Origin: Pseudomonas moorei
GTDB lineage: Bacteria > Pseudomonadota > Gammaproteobacteria > Pseudomonadales > Pseudomonadaceae
Assembly (NCBI RefSeq): GCF_008801475.1
Contig: NZ_VZPP01000003.1
Location: 62,001-126,000 of the forward strand
DNA: 64,000 bases
Reading direction: 5' to 3'
Part shown: one piece after another, positions 9,738 to 18,783 of the stretch
Layout: the number at the start of each line of letters is the position of its first letter
Numbering within the stretch: position 1 is the first letter of the stretch
Made by a program: the position numbers and the translations under genes
The notes under the pieces: model-generated
What the model was told of the DNA's origin: nothing
What the model saw: the letters and a program-made list of their open reading frames with translations, nothing else
Databases searched by the model: none

Positions 9738-11450
9738 ATGTTTGTCAGTCTGATCATCATCCTCACCTCCTCCCTGGTCGTCATTTCCCTGTTCTATCGC
9801 CTGCGATTGCCACCGGTGCTGGGTTATCTCTTTGTGGGCCTGATCGTCGGCCCCAGGGCGTTTGGCTGGGTGGATGAAAGTGAAGCGCTGCCGCTTCTCG
9901 CCGAACTGGGCGTGGTGTTTTTGCTGTTTTCGCTCGGGCTGGAATTTTCCCTGTCGAAAATGATTGCCCTGCGCCAGGTTGTCTTTGGCCTGGGCAGCCT
10001 GCAAGTCCTGGTGTCGGGGGCGGTACTGGGCGCGTTACTGATGCTGGCAGGCGTGGCGACGACGCCAGCGTTGTTACTGGGTGGCGGGCTGGCACTGTCT
10101 TCCACCGCCATTGTCAGCAAGGAGTTGACCAGCCTCGGCGAGATTTTCAGCAGCCACGGCCAGAATGCCATCGGCGTTCTGTTGTTCCAGGACGTGGTCG
10201 CGGTGTTGTTGCTGACCCTGGTGCCGGTCTTCGCCGGTAACAGCGATCAAGCCTGGTATTGGGCGCTGCCATTGACCCTGGGTAAAACCGTGTTGTTGTT
10301 TATCGGGCTGTCCCTGGCCAGTCGCTGGGTATTGCCGCGCCTGTTCCATGAGGTCGCGGCGGCACGCTCGGCTGAGCTGTTCGTCTTGCTGGCCCTGGTC
10401 ATCGTCCTGCTGACGGCCGGGCTGACCCACCTGATCGGGCTCTCCCCTGCCCTGGGCGCATTTCTCGCCGGCATGTTGCTGGGGGAAAGCCACTACCGGC
10501 ACCAGATCGAGGCCGATCTGCGGCCGTTCCGCGACATACTGCTCGGCGTGTTTTTCATAAGCATCGGCATGCTGATCGACTTGCGCCTGTTCGCCAGTCA
10601 CGGCCTGCTGATCCTCGGGCTGACGCTGGCGCTGTTGCTGATCAAGGGCAGCGTGGTCGCGCTTCTGGTCAAATGGCGCGTCAGCGACGGGGAAACCGCG
10701 TGGCGCAGCGGCCTGGCCCTGGCCCAGGGCGGCGAGTTCTGCTTTGCATTGATGGCGCAGATGCAGCAAAACGACCTGATGCCTGCCAACCTCGGCAGCC
10801 TGTTGCTGGCGGCGACCTTCTGCTCAATGGTGGTCACCCCGTCGTTACTGCGCGCCGCCCCCTGGATTGCCACACATCTGCACCGCAAGCCCAATGAAGA
10901 AGCGAAGCTGGAGGAAATCAGCGCGCTCAACGCCGGCGTACAGGGCCATGTGGTGATTTGTGGTTACGGTCGTGTGGGGCAATCGATCGGGCGAATAATG
11001 CGCAAGGCGCAACAGCCCTACATCGCACTGGACAATGACCCGGTCCGGGTACGTGAAGCGGCCGTCGCTGAAAGCGACGTGCATTACGGCGATTCCCATC
11101 GTGGCGAACTGCTGGTCGCCGTTGGCCTGGAGCGCGCCAGCCTGGTGGTCATCGCCGTGGACAAAACCGAGGTTGCCCTGCAGGTGCTGAAGGAGGCGCG
11201 TCGCATCAATCCGGACGTGCCGATCCTGGTGCGTACGCGCGACGACAGCCAGTGTCCCGAGTTGAAGGCGGCCGGCGCCAGCGAAGTGGTGCCCGAGTTA
11301 CTCGAGTCCAGCCTGATGCTGGCGTCGCATGCCCTGATCATGTTGGGATTCCCCGAGCGTCAGGTCCTCGACCGCATCGCCCAGGTACGGCACGACCGCT
11401 ATCGCCTGCTACACGGGGTTTATCCCGGCGCCGAAGACGGGGAACTTTGA
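9738..11450 (+). CDS. CPA2 cation:proton antiporter with TrkA-N (RCK) domain, KefB/KefC type
   Basis: Monovalent-cation (probably K+) / proton antiporter of the CPA2 family, 570 aa. The N-terminal region (1-385) has about 12 membrane spans, with 'FLLFSLGLEFS' and 'LSSTAIVSKEL' segments typical of Kef proteins. From about residue 402 a Rossmann TrkA-N domain begins (VVICGYGRVGQSIG, glycine motif near 405-415). It lacks the long C-terminal tail of E. coli KefB/KefC. Start ATG 9738 has GGAG upstream; the frame is open further 5' but that part does not look like protein. The stop is only 12 bp from the convergent arcD paralogue. Confidence 0.9.
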   Translation: MFVSLIIILTSSLVVISLFYRLRLPPVLGYLFVGLIVGPRAFGWVDESEALPLLAELGVVFLLFSLGLEFSLSKMIALRQVVFGLGSLQVLVSGAVLGALLMLAGVATTPALLLGGGLALSSTAIVSKELTSLGEIFSSHGQNAIGVLLFQDVVAVLLLTLVPVFAGNSDQAWYWALPLTLGKTVLLFIGLSLASRWVLPRLFHEVAAARSAELFVLLALVIVLLTAGLTHLIGLSPALGAFLAGMLLGESHYRHQIEADLRPFRDILLGVFFISIGMLIDLRLFASHGLLILGLTLALLLIKGSVVALLVKWRVSDGETAWRSGLALAQGGEFCFALMAQMQQNDLMPANLGSLLLAATFCSMVVTPSLLRAAPWIATHLHRKPNEEAKLEEISALNAGVQGHVVICGYGRVGQSIGRIMRKAQQPYIALDNDPVRVREAAVAESDVHYGDSHRGELLVAVGLERASLVVIAVDKTEVALQVLKEARRINPDVPILVRTRDDSQCPELKAAGASEVVPELLESSLMLASHALIMLGFPERQVLDRIAQVRHDRYRLLHGVYPGAEDGEL

Positions 11451-11462
11451 AGATTCAGCGCC

Positions 11463-12890
11463 TCACAGCGACAAAAAGCCGTTGTACAACCCATATCCCG
11501 CCAGGCCGGCAGCGGTGATGACACAGGCAAAAATGCCCTTCTCGAAATGGGTGAACAAAGGCTCTCCCTGCTCGTGCTTGGCCTTGGCGAACAAGATCAC
11601 CCCAGGCGCATACAGCAACGCCGATAGCAGCAGGTATTTCACGCCCCCGGCATACAGCAGCCACACCGCATAACTCAGCGCAATGCCGCCGATCAACAGA
11701 TCCTTGGTGCGCTCCGCCGAGGCATGTTCATAGGTTTCGCCGCGCCCGCTCAACAGCACCGCATAGGCCGCCGACCACAGGTACGGCACCAGGATCATCG
11801 ACGACGCGAGGTAGATCAGGCTGGTGTAGGTCCCTGCGGAAAACAGCGTGATCAGCAAGAAAATCTGGATCATTGAATTGGTCAGCCACAACGCGTTGAC
11901 CGGCACGTGGTTGGCGTTCTCCCGGGTCAGGAACGCCGGCATGGTCTTGTCCTTTGCGGTGGCGAAAAGGATCTCGGCGCACAGCAATGCCCACGACAAC
12001 AAGGCCCCGAGCAACGAAATCGCCAGGCCGACGCTGATCAACAAGGCTCCCCAGGGGCCGACGATGCGCTCCAGCACCGCCGCCAGCGACGGGTTCTGCA
12101 ACGTCGCCAGTTCCGGCTGGCTCATGATCCCGAGCGACAGCACGTTCACCAACACCAGCAAGGCCAGCACGCTGAGGAAGCCAATGACCGTCGCGCGCCC
12201 GACATCGGTGCGTTTCTCCGCCCTGGCCGAATAGATGCTGGCGCCTTCAATGCCGATGAACACGAACACGGTGACCAGCATCATGTTGCGCACCTGGTCC
12301 ATCACGCCGCCAAAGTCCGGATTGCTCTGCCCCCAGATGTCCCGGGTGAAGATCTCGGCCTTGAAGGCCACTGCGGCAATCACGATAAACATGATCAGCG
12401 GAACGATCTTGGCCACAGTGGTCAACTGATTGATGAATGCGGCCTCCTTGATCCCGCGCAATACCAGAAAGTGCACTGCCCAAAGCAATACCGAGGCGCA
12501 GCCAATAGCGATCGGTGTATTACCCTGGCCAAATACCGGAAAGAAATAACCGAGGGTACTGAACAACAACACGAAATAGCCGACGTTGCCCAGCCAGGCA
12601 CTGATCCAGTAACCCCAGGCCGAGGAAAACCCCATGTAGTCGCCGAACCCGGCCTTGGCGTAGGCATACACCCCGGAATTGAGCTCCGGTTTGCGATTGG
12701 CCAGGGTCTGGAACACGAAGGCCAGGGTCAGCATGCCCACGGCGGTAATCGCCCAGCCGATCAGCACCGCACCGGCATCGGCGCGCTCTGCCATGTTCTG
12801 AGGCAGTGAAAAGATGCCACCACCAATCATCGAGCCCACCACCAGGGCGATCAATGCACTCAGTCGAAGCTTTTGCGTGGGTTGCGACAT
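11463..12890 (-). CDS. second ArcD-type arginine/ornithine antiporter (paralogue)
   Basis: APC-superfamily antiporter of 475 aa, exactly the same length as the arcD product encoded divergently at 13353 and clearly a close paralogue along the whole protein. It shares the N-terminal 'IALVVGSMIGGGIFSLPQNMA' segment and the conserved 'GYWISAWLGNVGYFVLLFSTLGYFFP' region. About 12 membrane spans are visible. It would exchange arginine for ornithine or a related basic amino acid. The start has GGAG about 10 nt upstream. It stands alone on its strand, with no ANR box found upstream, so it may be expressed under different conditions from arcDABC. Different substrate preference is possible but not shown. 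Confidence 0.88.
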   Translation of the reverse strand: MSQPTQKLRLSALIALVVGSMIGGGIFSLPQNMAERADAGAVLIGWAITAVGMLTLAFVFQTLANRKPELNSGVYAYAKAGFGDYMGFSSAWGYWISAWLGNVGYFVLLFSTLGYFFPVFGQGNTPIAIGCASVLLWAVHFLVLRGIKEAAFINQLTTVAKIVPLIMFIVIAAVAFKAEIFTRDIWGQSNPDFGGVMDQVRNMMLVTVFVFIGIEGASIYSARAEKRTDVGRATVIGFLSVLALLVLVNVLSLGIMSQPELATLQNPSLAAVLERIVGPWGALLISVGLAISLLGALLSWALLCAEILFATAKDKTMPAFLTRENANHVPVNALWLTNSMIQIFLLITLFSAGTYTSLIYLASSMILVPYLWSAAYAVLLSGRGETYEHASAERTKDLLIGGIALSYAVWLLYAGGVKYLLLSALLYAPGVILFAKAKHEQGEPLFTHFEKGIFACVITAAGLAGYGLYNGFLSL

Positions 12891-13277
12891 TCCTGGGTCT
12901 CCATTTATTTCCCGATGCGGCCGGGTTTTATCACAGCCATGAAACCGTCACTTGCCTGGCATTAACTAAATGGCTTCAGCGCAATGACGTTTATTAAATA
13001 ACGCCGAACAAGGAGCCTGTTAGTTATAGCCGATCAGAATATCGGTGCCGTGCTAAGAACACTTGGGTTGAACGAAACCGTTAATTCATAGCGTTACTGA
13101 AATCGGGTGTCAAAAATTTGCAGAAACACAGAAACGAACTAGCGTAAAAACTCGAAGCAATACGCAGTATTGCCGTTTGTTCTTTCCGAGGCCTCTGGAT
13201 AAGGCGTTTCCGGAGAAGTAGCCATGTTCCAGGATCGAATATAAGTCGTTCAAATCACAATGGAATGTGCCCATGTA
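12891..13277. other. long AT-rich divergent intergenic region between the two arcD copies
   Basis: About 390 bp without coding signal, clearly more AT-rich than its surroundings. It carries the promoter of the minus-strand arcD paralogue and the upstream part of the arcDABC control region. ArgR sites would be expected here from P. aeruginosa, but I cannot identify them with confidence. A weak 5-bp-arm inverted repeat (CCGAT...ATCGG, 13030-13045) is the only symmetry I noticed. Confidence 0.5.
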
Positions 13278-13319
13278 CTGATCTAAATCAGATGATTGAA
13301 TTGCTAACAGAACTAATCT
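13278..13319 (+). promoter_or_regulatory. ANR/FNR-dependent promoter of arcDABC
   Basis: CTGAT-CTAA-ATCAG (13278-13291) is a perfect-half-site FNR/ANR box, matching TTGAT-N4-ATCAA at all but the outermost bases. Its centre (13284.5) lies 41.5 bp upstream of position 13326. A -10 hexamer TAATCT (13314-13319) sits at -12 to -7 of that same position, the exact geometry of class II FNR-type activation. There is no good -35, as expected for an activated promoter. This agrees with the established oxygen-limitation control of arcDABC by ANR in P. aeruginosa. The start codon of arcD is 27 bp after the predicted transcription start. Confidence 0.85.
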
Positions 13320-13352
13320 GTTGTCTCTCTTCTCCTGCATTGGAGTCATGCA

Positions 13353-14780
13353 ATGTCTGAATCCCCCGGAAAACTGAAACTTGGCGCACTGGTGGCCTTG
13401 GTCGTCGGTTCGATGATTGGCGGCGGAATATTTTCCCTGCCACAAAACATGGCTGTCAGTGCAGACGTCGGCGCCATTCTGATCGGTTGGGCAATTACTG
13501 CCGTGGGCATGCTGACCCTGGCCTTCGTCTTCCAGACGCTGGCCAACCGCAAGCCTGACCTGGACGGTGGTGTTTACGCTTACGCCAAAGCCGGTTTTGG
13601 CGACTACATGGGTTTCTCTTCCGCCTGGGGATACTGGATCAGTGCCTGGCTGGGCAACGTCGGTTATTTCGTTCTGCTGTTCAGCACCCTCGGTTATTTC
13701 TTCCCGATCTTCGGCGAAGGCAATACGGTGGCCGCCGTGATCGGTGCGTCAGTGCTGCTGTGGGGCGTGCATTTCCTCGTGTTGCAGGGGATCAAGGAAG
13801 CGGCATTCATCAACCTGGTCACCACAATCGCCAAGGTCGTGCCGCTGTTGCTGTTCATGTTGATCACCTTGTTCGCCTTCAAACTGGACATCTTTACCGC
13901 TGACATCTGGGGCCTGAAAAACCCGGACTTGGGCAGCGTGATGAACCAGGTGCGCAAAATGATGCTGGTCACCGTGTGGGTGTTCATTGGCATCGAAGGC
14001 GCGAGCATCTTCTCGGCGCGGGCGGAAAAACGCACCGACGTGGGTAAAGCCACCGTGATCGGGTTCATTACCGTGCTGCTGTTCCTGGTGTTGGTGAACG
14101 TACTGTCGCTGGGCGTCATGACCCAACCGGAACTGGCCAAGCTGCAGAACCCGTCGATGGCCGCCGTGCTGGAGCATGTGGTGGGTCATTGGGGCGCGGT
14201 GCTGATCAGCGTCGGTCTGGTCATCTCGCTGCTCGGGGCATTGCTGTCATGGGTGCTGCTGTGCGCGGAGATCATGTTTGCCGCAGCCAAGGACCACACC
14301 ATGCCGGCGTTCCTGCGCAAGGAAAACAGCAAGAATGTACCGGTCAACGCCCTGTGGCTGACCAACGCCATGGTGCAGCTGTTCCTGATCATCACCCTGT
14401 TCTCGGCCAGTACTTACCTGTCGCTGATCTACCTGGCGACCTCAATGATTCTGGTGCCTTACCTGTGGTCGGCAGCTTATGCGTTTTTGCTGGCGGTACG
14501 CGGTGAGACTTATGAAAGCGCCGCGCCCGAACGCCAGAAAGACCTGTTCATAGGTGCTATCGCCCTGGTCTACGCGATCTGGCTGATCTATGCCGGCGGC
14601 GTCAAGTACCTGCTGCTGTCCGCCCTGCTCTATGCGCCCGGCGTCATTCTGTTCGCCAAGGCCAAGATGGAAATCGACAAACCTGTTTTCACCAACGTCG
14701 AGAAGCTGATTTTCGTGGCCGTCGTCGTGGGCGCCCTGGTGGCGGCCTATGGGCTGTATGACGGCTTCCTGACTCTGTAA
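13353..14780 (+). CDS. arcD: arginine/ornithine antiporter ArcD
   Basis: Inner-membrane exchanger that imports arginine and exports ornithine for the arginine deiminase pathway, so fermentation of arginine costs no transport energy. The 475-aa protein is of the APC superfamily, with about 12 hydrophobic spans and the N-terminal 'GSMIGGGIFSLPQNMA' motif (about residues 17-32). The start has TTGGAG 8 nt upstream and follows the ANR promoter. It is the first gene of arcDABC, the standard Pseudomonas order, with 35 bp before arcA containing a strong GGAGG. Length is close to that of P. aeruginosa ArcD. A paralogue of equal length lies divergently next to it. Confidence 0.96.
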   Translation: MSESPGKLKLGALVALVVGSMIGGGIFSLPQNMAVSADVGAILIGWAITAVGMLTLAFVFQTLANRKPDLDGGVYAYAKAGFGDYMGFSSAWGYWISAWLGNVGYFVLLFSTLGYFFPIFGEGNTVAAVIGASVLLWGVHFLVLQGIKEAAFINLVTTIAKVVPLLLFMLITLFAFKLDIFTADIWGLKNPDLGSVMNQVRKMMLVTVWVFIGIEGASIFSARAEKRTDVGKATVIGFITVLLFLVLVNVLSLGVMTQPELAKLQNPSMAAVLEHVVGHWGAVLISVGLVISLLGALLSWVLLCAEIMFAAAKDHTMPAFLRKENSKNVPVNALWLTNAMVQLFLIITLFSASTYLSLIYLATSMILVPYLWSAAYAFLLAVRGETYESAAPERQKDLFIGAIALVYAIWLIYAGGVKYLLLSALLYAPGVILFAKAKMEIDKPVFTNVEKLIFVAVVVGALVAAYGLYDGFLTL

Positions 14781-14815
14781 CCCCCTGATTAATTGTCATC
14801 TGGAGGATCACTGTA

Positions 14816-16072
14816 ATGACCACGGAAAAAGTTAAGTTCGGCGTCCATTCCGAAGCCGGCAAACTGCGCAAAGTCATGGTTTGCTCCCCCGGCCTGGCCC
14901 ATCAGCGGCTGACCCCGAACAACTGTGACGAACTGCTTTTCGACGACGTGTTGTGGGTGGCCCAAGCCAAGCGCGACCATTTCGATTTCGTCACCAAAAT
15001 GCGTGAGCGCAACGTTGATGTGCTGGAAATGCACAACCTGTTGACCGACATCGTTGCCATTCCTGAAGCCCTGGACTGGATTCTGGAACGCAAGGTCACC
15101 GCCAATTCGGTCGGCTTGGGCCTGATCAATGAAACAACCTCGTGGCTGCGCAGCCTGGAACCTCGCAAGATCGCCGAGTTCCTGATTGGCGGCGTATCGG
15201 CCGATGACCTGCCGGACAGCTTCGGTGGCAAGACCATCCAGATGTTCCGCGACTTCCTCGGCCACTCCAGCTTCATTCTGCCGCCACTGCCCAACACCCA
15301 ATTCACCCGCGACACCACCTGCTGGATCTACGGTGGCGTGACGCTCAACCCGATGTACTGGCCGGCGCGCCGCCAGGAAACACTGCTGACGACCGCCATC
15401 TACAAATTCCACCCCGAGTTCACCAACGCCGACTTCCAGATCTGGTACGGCGATCCTGACCAGGAACACGGCAGCTCCACCCTTGAAGGCGGCGACGTCA
15501 TGCCCATCGGCAACGGCGTGGTCTTGATCGGCATGGGCGAACGCTCATCCCGTCAGGCGATCGGCCAACTGGCGCTCAATCTGTTCAAGAACAAAGCCGT
15601 CGAGAAGGTGATCGTTGCCGGCATGCCGAAATCCCGCGCAGCGATGCACCTGGACACGGTGTTCAGCTTCTGCGACCGCGACCTGGTGACCATCTTCCCG
15701 GAAGTGGTGAGCCAGATCGTGGCCTTCACCCTGCGCCCGGACGAAAGCAAGCAAGGCGGCATCGACATCCGTCGCGAAGAAACCAACTTCCTCGACACCG
15801 TGGCCAAGGCCCTCAATCTGAAAGCACTGCGCGTCGTGGAAACCGGCGGCAACAGCTTCGCCGCCGAACGCGAACAGTGGGACGACGGTAACAACGTGGT
15901 CGCCATGGAACCCGGCGTGGTCGTCGGCTACGACCGCAACACCTACACCAACACCCTGCTGCGCAAGGCCGGGGTCGAGGTCATCACCATCAGCGCCGGC
16001 GAACTCGGCCGCGGCCGTGGCGGCGGTCACTGCATGACCTGCCCGATCATCCGCGACCCGATCGATTACTAA
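14816..16072 (+). CDS. arcA: arginine deiminase
   Basis: First enzyme of the arginine deiminase pathway, converting arginine to citrulline and ammonia in the cytoplasm. The 418-aa length equals that of the P. aeruginosa enzyme. The nucleophile is visible as Cys406 in the C-terminal 'GGGHCMTCP' motif. The other guanidino-modifying-enzyme residues are in 'TRDTTCWI' (substrate Asp), 'EGGDV' (Glu) and 'MHLDTVFSF' (His). GGAGG lies 9 nt upstream of the ATG. A strong stem-loop follows the stop codon before arcB. I am sure of both function and boundaries. Confidence 0.98.
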   Translation: MTTEKVKFGVHSEAGKLRKVMVCSPGLAHQRLTPNNCDELLFDDVLWVAQAKRDHFDFVTKMRERNVDVLEMHNLLTDIVAIPEALDWILERKVTANSVGLGLINETTSWLRSLEPRKIAEFLIGGVSADDLPDSFGGKTIQMFRDFLGHSSFILPPLPNTQFTRDTTCWIYGGVTLNPMYWPARRQETLLTTAIYKFHPEFTNADFQIWYGDPDQEHGSSTLEGGDVMPIGNGVVLIGMGERSSRQAIGQLALNLFKNKAVEKVIVAGMPKSRAAMHLDTVFSFCDRDLVTIFPEVVSQIVAFTLRPDESKQGGIDIRREETNFLDTVAKALNLKALRVVETGGNSFAAEREQWDDGNNVVAMEPGVVVGYDRNTYTNTLLRKAGVEVITISAGELGRGRGGGHCMTCPIIRDPIDY

Positions 16073-16084
16073 CCTATTAACCTC

Positions 16085-16109
16085 GGTCCGTGCTTACAAC
16101 GCACGGACC
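16085..16109 (+). other. 9-bp perfect stem-loop between arcA and arcB
   Basis: GGTCCGTGC (16085-16093), loop TTACAAC, GCACGGACC (16101-16109). No U-tract follows, so it is not an intrinsic terminator. In the arc operon, where intercistronic RNA processing is known for P. aeruginosa, such a hairpin is likely to protect the 3' end of the arcDA message or set the arcA:arcB ratio. That role is inferred. Confidence 0.65.
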
Positions 16110-16141
16110 CAGGGGATAACCGACACCTTAGGAGATCCAAA

Positions 16142-17152
16142 ATGGCGTTCAACATCCATAACCGCAATCTGCTGAGCCTGGAACACCACACCCCTCGCGA
16201 ATTGCGCTACCTGCTCGATCTTTCCCGTGACCTCAAGCGGGCCAAATACACTGGCACCGAACAGCAACACCTCAAAGGCAACAACATCGCGCTGATCTTC
16301 GAAAAAACCTCGACCCGCACCCGTTGCGCCTTCGAAGTCGCCGCTTATGACCAGGGCGCGAATGTCACCTACATCGACCCGAACTCCTCGCAGATCGGCC
16401 ACAAGGAAAGCATGAAGGACACCGCTCGGGTGCTCGGGCGCATGTACGACGCCATCGAATACCGGGGCTTCAAGCAGGAAATCGTCGAAGAACTGGCCAA
16501 GTTTGCCGGCGTGCCGGTGTTCAACGGCCTGACCGACGAATACCACCCGACGCAAATGATCGCCGACGTGCTGACCATGCGTGAACACGCCGACAAGCCG
16601 ATTCACGAAATCAGCTACGCCTACCTCGGCGACGCGCGTAACAACATGGGTAACTCGCTGCTGCTGGTGGGCGCCAAGCTCGGCATGGACGTACGCATCT
16701 GCGCGCCGAAAGCCCTGTGGCCGGCGGACGACCTGGTGGCCCGCTGCAAGAAATACGGTGAAGAAAGCGGTGCCCGCATCACCCTGACCGAGGACCCGAA
16801 AGCGGCTGTGAAAGGCGTGGACTTCATTCACACCGACGTGTGGGTGTCCATGGGCGAGCCGGTCGAAGCCTGGGCCGAACGCATCAAGCAATTGCTGCCG
16901 TACCAGGTCAATGCCGAGCTGATGAAAGCCACCGGCAACCCGCGCACCAAGTTCATGCATTGCCTGCCGGCTTTCCATAACAGTGACACCAAGGTCGGCA
17001 AGCAGATTGCCGAACAGTATCCGCACCTGGCCAACGGCATCGAAGTGACCGATGACGTATTCGAATCACCGGCCTGCATCGCTTTCGAGCAAGCGGAAAA
17101 CCGCATGCACACCATCAAGGCGATTCTGGTGTCGACACTGGCTGACTTGTAA
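16142..17152 (+). CDS. arcB: ornithine carbamoyltransferase, catabolic
   Basis: Second enzyme of the arginine deiminase pathway. It works in the catabolic direction, citrulline plus phosphate giving ornithine and carbamoyl phosphate. At 336 aa it matches the catabolic enzyme of Pseudomonas. The carbamoyl-phosphate loop is Ser57-Thr-Arg-Thr-Arg61 and the ornithine-side motif is His273-Cys-Leu-Pro276. AGGAG precedes the ATG. The position between arcA and arcC, rather than the sequence alone, supports the catabolic assignment over the anabolic ArgF. Confidence 0.97.
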   Translation: MAFNIHNRNLLSLEHHTPRELRYLLDLSRDLKRAKYTGTEQQHLKGNNIALIFEKTSTRTRCAFEVAAYDQGANVTYIDPNSSQIGHKESMKDTARVLGRMYDAIEYRGFKQEIVEELAKFAGVPVFNGLTDEYHPTQMIADVLTMREHADKPIHEISYAYLGDARNNMGNSLLLVGAKLGMDVRICAPKALWPADDLVARCKKYGEESGARITLTEDPKAAVKGVDFIHTDVWVSMGEPVEAWAERIKQLLPYQVNAELMKATGNPRTKFMHCLPAFHNSDTKVGKQIAEQYPHLANGIEVTDDVFESPACIAFEQAENRMHTIKAILVSTLADL

Positions 17153-17167
17153 GCCCGCGCACCTCCT

Positions 17168-17266
17168 GTAGGAGCGAGCCTGCTCGCGAAGGTCGTCAAC
17201 GGTGACGCGGAATTTACTGGATTTCCGCGGTGCTCTTGAGCTCATCGCGAGCAAGCTCGCTCCTAC
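17168..17266. repeat. inverted pair of REP elements (BIME) between arcB and arcC
   Basis: One REP copy reads GTAGGAGCGAGCCTGCTCGC from 17168; the opposite-facing copy ends GCTCGCTCCTAC at 17266 (from 17244). About 55 bp lie between them. This is the common Pseudomonas REP in head-to-head arrangement. Inside an operon it can form strong RNA hairpins that limit 3' decay or reduce read-through into arcC. The spacer shows no coding signal. Confidence 0.9.
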
Positions 17267-17299
17267 TGGGGATCACCGAACTCTGAAAGGACATACACC

Positions 17300-18229
17300 A
17301 TGCGTATCGTCGTTGCTCTGGGCGGTAACGCCCTGCTTCGCCGGGGTGAACCGATGACCGCTGACAATCAGCGCGCCAACATCCGGATCGCCACCGAACA
17401 GATCGCCAAGATCCACCCCGGCAACCAACTGGTCATCGCTCACGGCAATGGCCCTCAGGTCGGCCTGCTGTCGCTGCAAGCGGCAGCCTACACGTCGGTG
17501 TCGCCTTATCCGCTGGACGTGCTGGGCGCTGAAACCGAAGGCATGATCGGCTACATCATCGAACAGGAACTGGGCAACCTGCTGGACTTCGAAGTGCCCT
17601 TCGCCACGCTGCTGACCCAGGTCGAAGTCGACGCCAATGACCCGGCGTTCCAGAAGCCGAGCAAACCCATCGGCCCGGTGTACTCCAAGGCCGAAGCGGA
17701 AAAACTCGCCGCCGAAAAAGGCTGGGCCATTGCCCCGGACGGCGACAAATTCCGCCGCGTGGTCGCCAGCCCCAAGCCCAAGCGCATCTTCGAGATCCGC
17801 CCGATCAAGTGGCTGCTGGAAAAAGGCAGCATCGTGATCTGTGCCGGCGGTGGCGGTATTCCCACGATGTACGATGAACACCGCAGGCTTCAGGGCGTGG
17901 AAGCGGTGATCGATAAAGACCTGTGCTCGGCGCTGCTGGCCGAACAACTGGAAAGCGATTTGCTGGTGATCGCCACCGACGTCAATGCGGCGTATATCGA
18001 CTATGGCAAGCCGACCCAGAAAGGCATCGCCCAGGCGCACCCCGACGAACTGGAGCGTCTGGGCTTCGCCGCCGGCTCCATGGGGCCGAAGGTGCAGGCA
18101 GCCTGCGAGTTTGCCCGCCATACTGGAAAGGTCGCGGTGATTGGCTCGCTTTCGGACATCGAAGCGATCGTCCAGGGCAAGGCCGGTACTCGCGTGAGCA
18201 CGGCGACACCCGGTATCAGCTATCGATAG
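17300..18229 (+). CDS. arcC: carbamate kinase
   Basis: Last enzyme of the arginine deiminase pathway. It transfers phosphate from carbamoyl phosphate to ADP, giving ATP, CO2 and ammonia. The 309-aa protein is of the amino-acid-kinase fold. It has the N-terminal '[15 protein letters not shown]' phosphate-binding segment (about 4-18), 'HGNGPQVG' near residue 50, and the C-terminal '[13 protein letters not shown]' and 'VIGSL' segments. The start has AAGGA 10 nt upstream. It is separated from arcB by a REP pair, unlike the tighter upstream genes, so its level may be set independently. Confidence 0.97.
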   Translation: MRIVVALGGNALLRRGEPMTADNQRANIRIATEQIAKIHPGNQLVIAHGNGPQVGLLSLQAAAYTSVSPYPLDVLGAETEGMIGYIIEQELGNLLDFEVPFATLLTQVEVDANDPAFQKPSKPIGPVYSKAEAEKLAAEKGWAIAPDGDKFRRVVASPKPKRIFEIRPIKWLLEKGSIVICAGGGGIPTMYDEHRRLQGVEAVIDKDLCSALLAEQLESDLLVIATDVNAAYIDYGKPTQKGIAQAHPDELERLGFAAGSMGPKVQAACEFARHTGKVAVIGSLSDIEAIVQGKAGTRVSTATPGISYR

Positions 18230-18241
18230 TCGCGATACTGC

Positions 18242-18262
18242 GGGCAGGCTGGCGGCCTGCCC
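18242..18262 (+). other. GC-rich stem-loop between arcC and the DUF5064 gene
   Basis: GGGCAGGC (18242-18249), loop TGGCG, GCCTGCCC (18255-18262), with further pairing if one C is bulged. There is no T-run, so termination is unlikely without Rho. It may be an attenuating or processing hairpin. Confidence 0.45.
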
Positions 18263-18294
18263 CGCTTCAAGGCCTATTTGAAGGAGAGATGACA

Positions 18295-18657
18295 ATGGCT
18301 AAGTTCGAGCCCGGTCACATGCACATCGAGCGTCATGCGCTGACCAACGATGACGTCAGCTACAACATATACATCGACTACGAAGTCACTCAGGACCCCA
18401 AGGAAGGCAAGGGGATGCTGTTCAAGATGCACGGCACCATTTTCGACAAGCCGTTCGAAGAGAGTTTCTATCTGCCCAAGGACCAGGCCTACAATTTCGC
18501 CAGCAACTTCACGAAAGTTGTAGAGAAGTACGGGATTCCAAAGATCCACAGCCAGATCGGCTCGAACCACAAGTATTACGACGAGATGTTCGAAGATGTC
18601 CGGGTGCAGCTGAACATGCAGTCGGGGGACCCGGTCAAGCCCGAACATCTGGGATGA
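18295..18657 (+). CDS. DUF5064 family protein
   Basis: Small soluble acidic protein of 120 aa, resembling the Pseudomonas DUF5064 family (typical opening 'FEPGHMHIERHAL'). No signal peptide, membrane span or catalytic motif is seen. The predicted composition suggests a compact alpha/beta fold with many aromatic residues ('YNIYIDYEV', 'NHKYYDEMFEDV'). AAGGAG lies about 8 nt before the ATG. It follows arcC by 65 bp in the same direction and precedes a REP pair, so it is probably the distal gene of the arc transcript. No function is known to me. The link to arginine fermentation is positional only. Confidence 0.75.
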   Translation: MAKFEPGHMHIERHALTNDDVSYNIYIDYEVTQDPKEGKGMLFKMHGTIFDKPFEESFYLPKDQAYNFASNFTKVVEKYGIPKIHSQIGSNHKYYDEMFEDVRVQLNMQSGDPVKPEHLG

Positions 18658-18669
18658 CCCACGCCCCCT

Positions 18670-18767
18670 GTAGGAGCGAGCCTGCTCGCGATGAACTCAA
18701 AGACGCCAAGGGGTGTCAGGTTCCCCGCGTTATCGTTGACCACCATCGCGAGCCGGCTCGCTCCTAC
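18670..18767. repeat. inverted pair of REP elements (BIME) between convergent genes
   Basis: The REP copy from 18670 (GTAGGAGCGAGCCTGCTCGC) faces a reverse copy ending at 18767 (from 18745, GCGAGCCGGCTCGCTCCTAC). It fills the gap between the DUF5064 gene and the convergent CoA-ligase gene. No other terminator is visible for either transcript, so the REP pair may serve as a two-sided transcript boundary. Confidence 0.9.
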
Positions 18768-18783
18768 AAACGCGCATCGTCGG

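Noticed and set aside
13030..13045. Inverted repeat CCGAT-N6-ATCGG as a second ANR-type site for the minus-strand arcD copy
   Set aside because: The arms are only 5 bp, the spacing is 6 instead of 4, and the bases do not match TTGAT/ATCAA. No positioned -10 was found for it.
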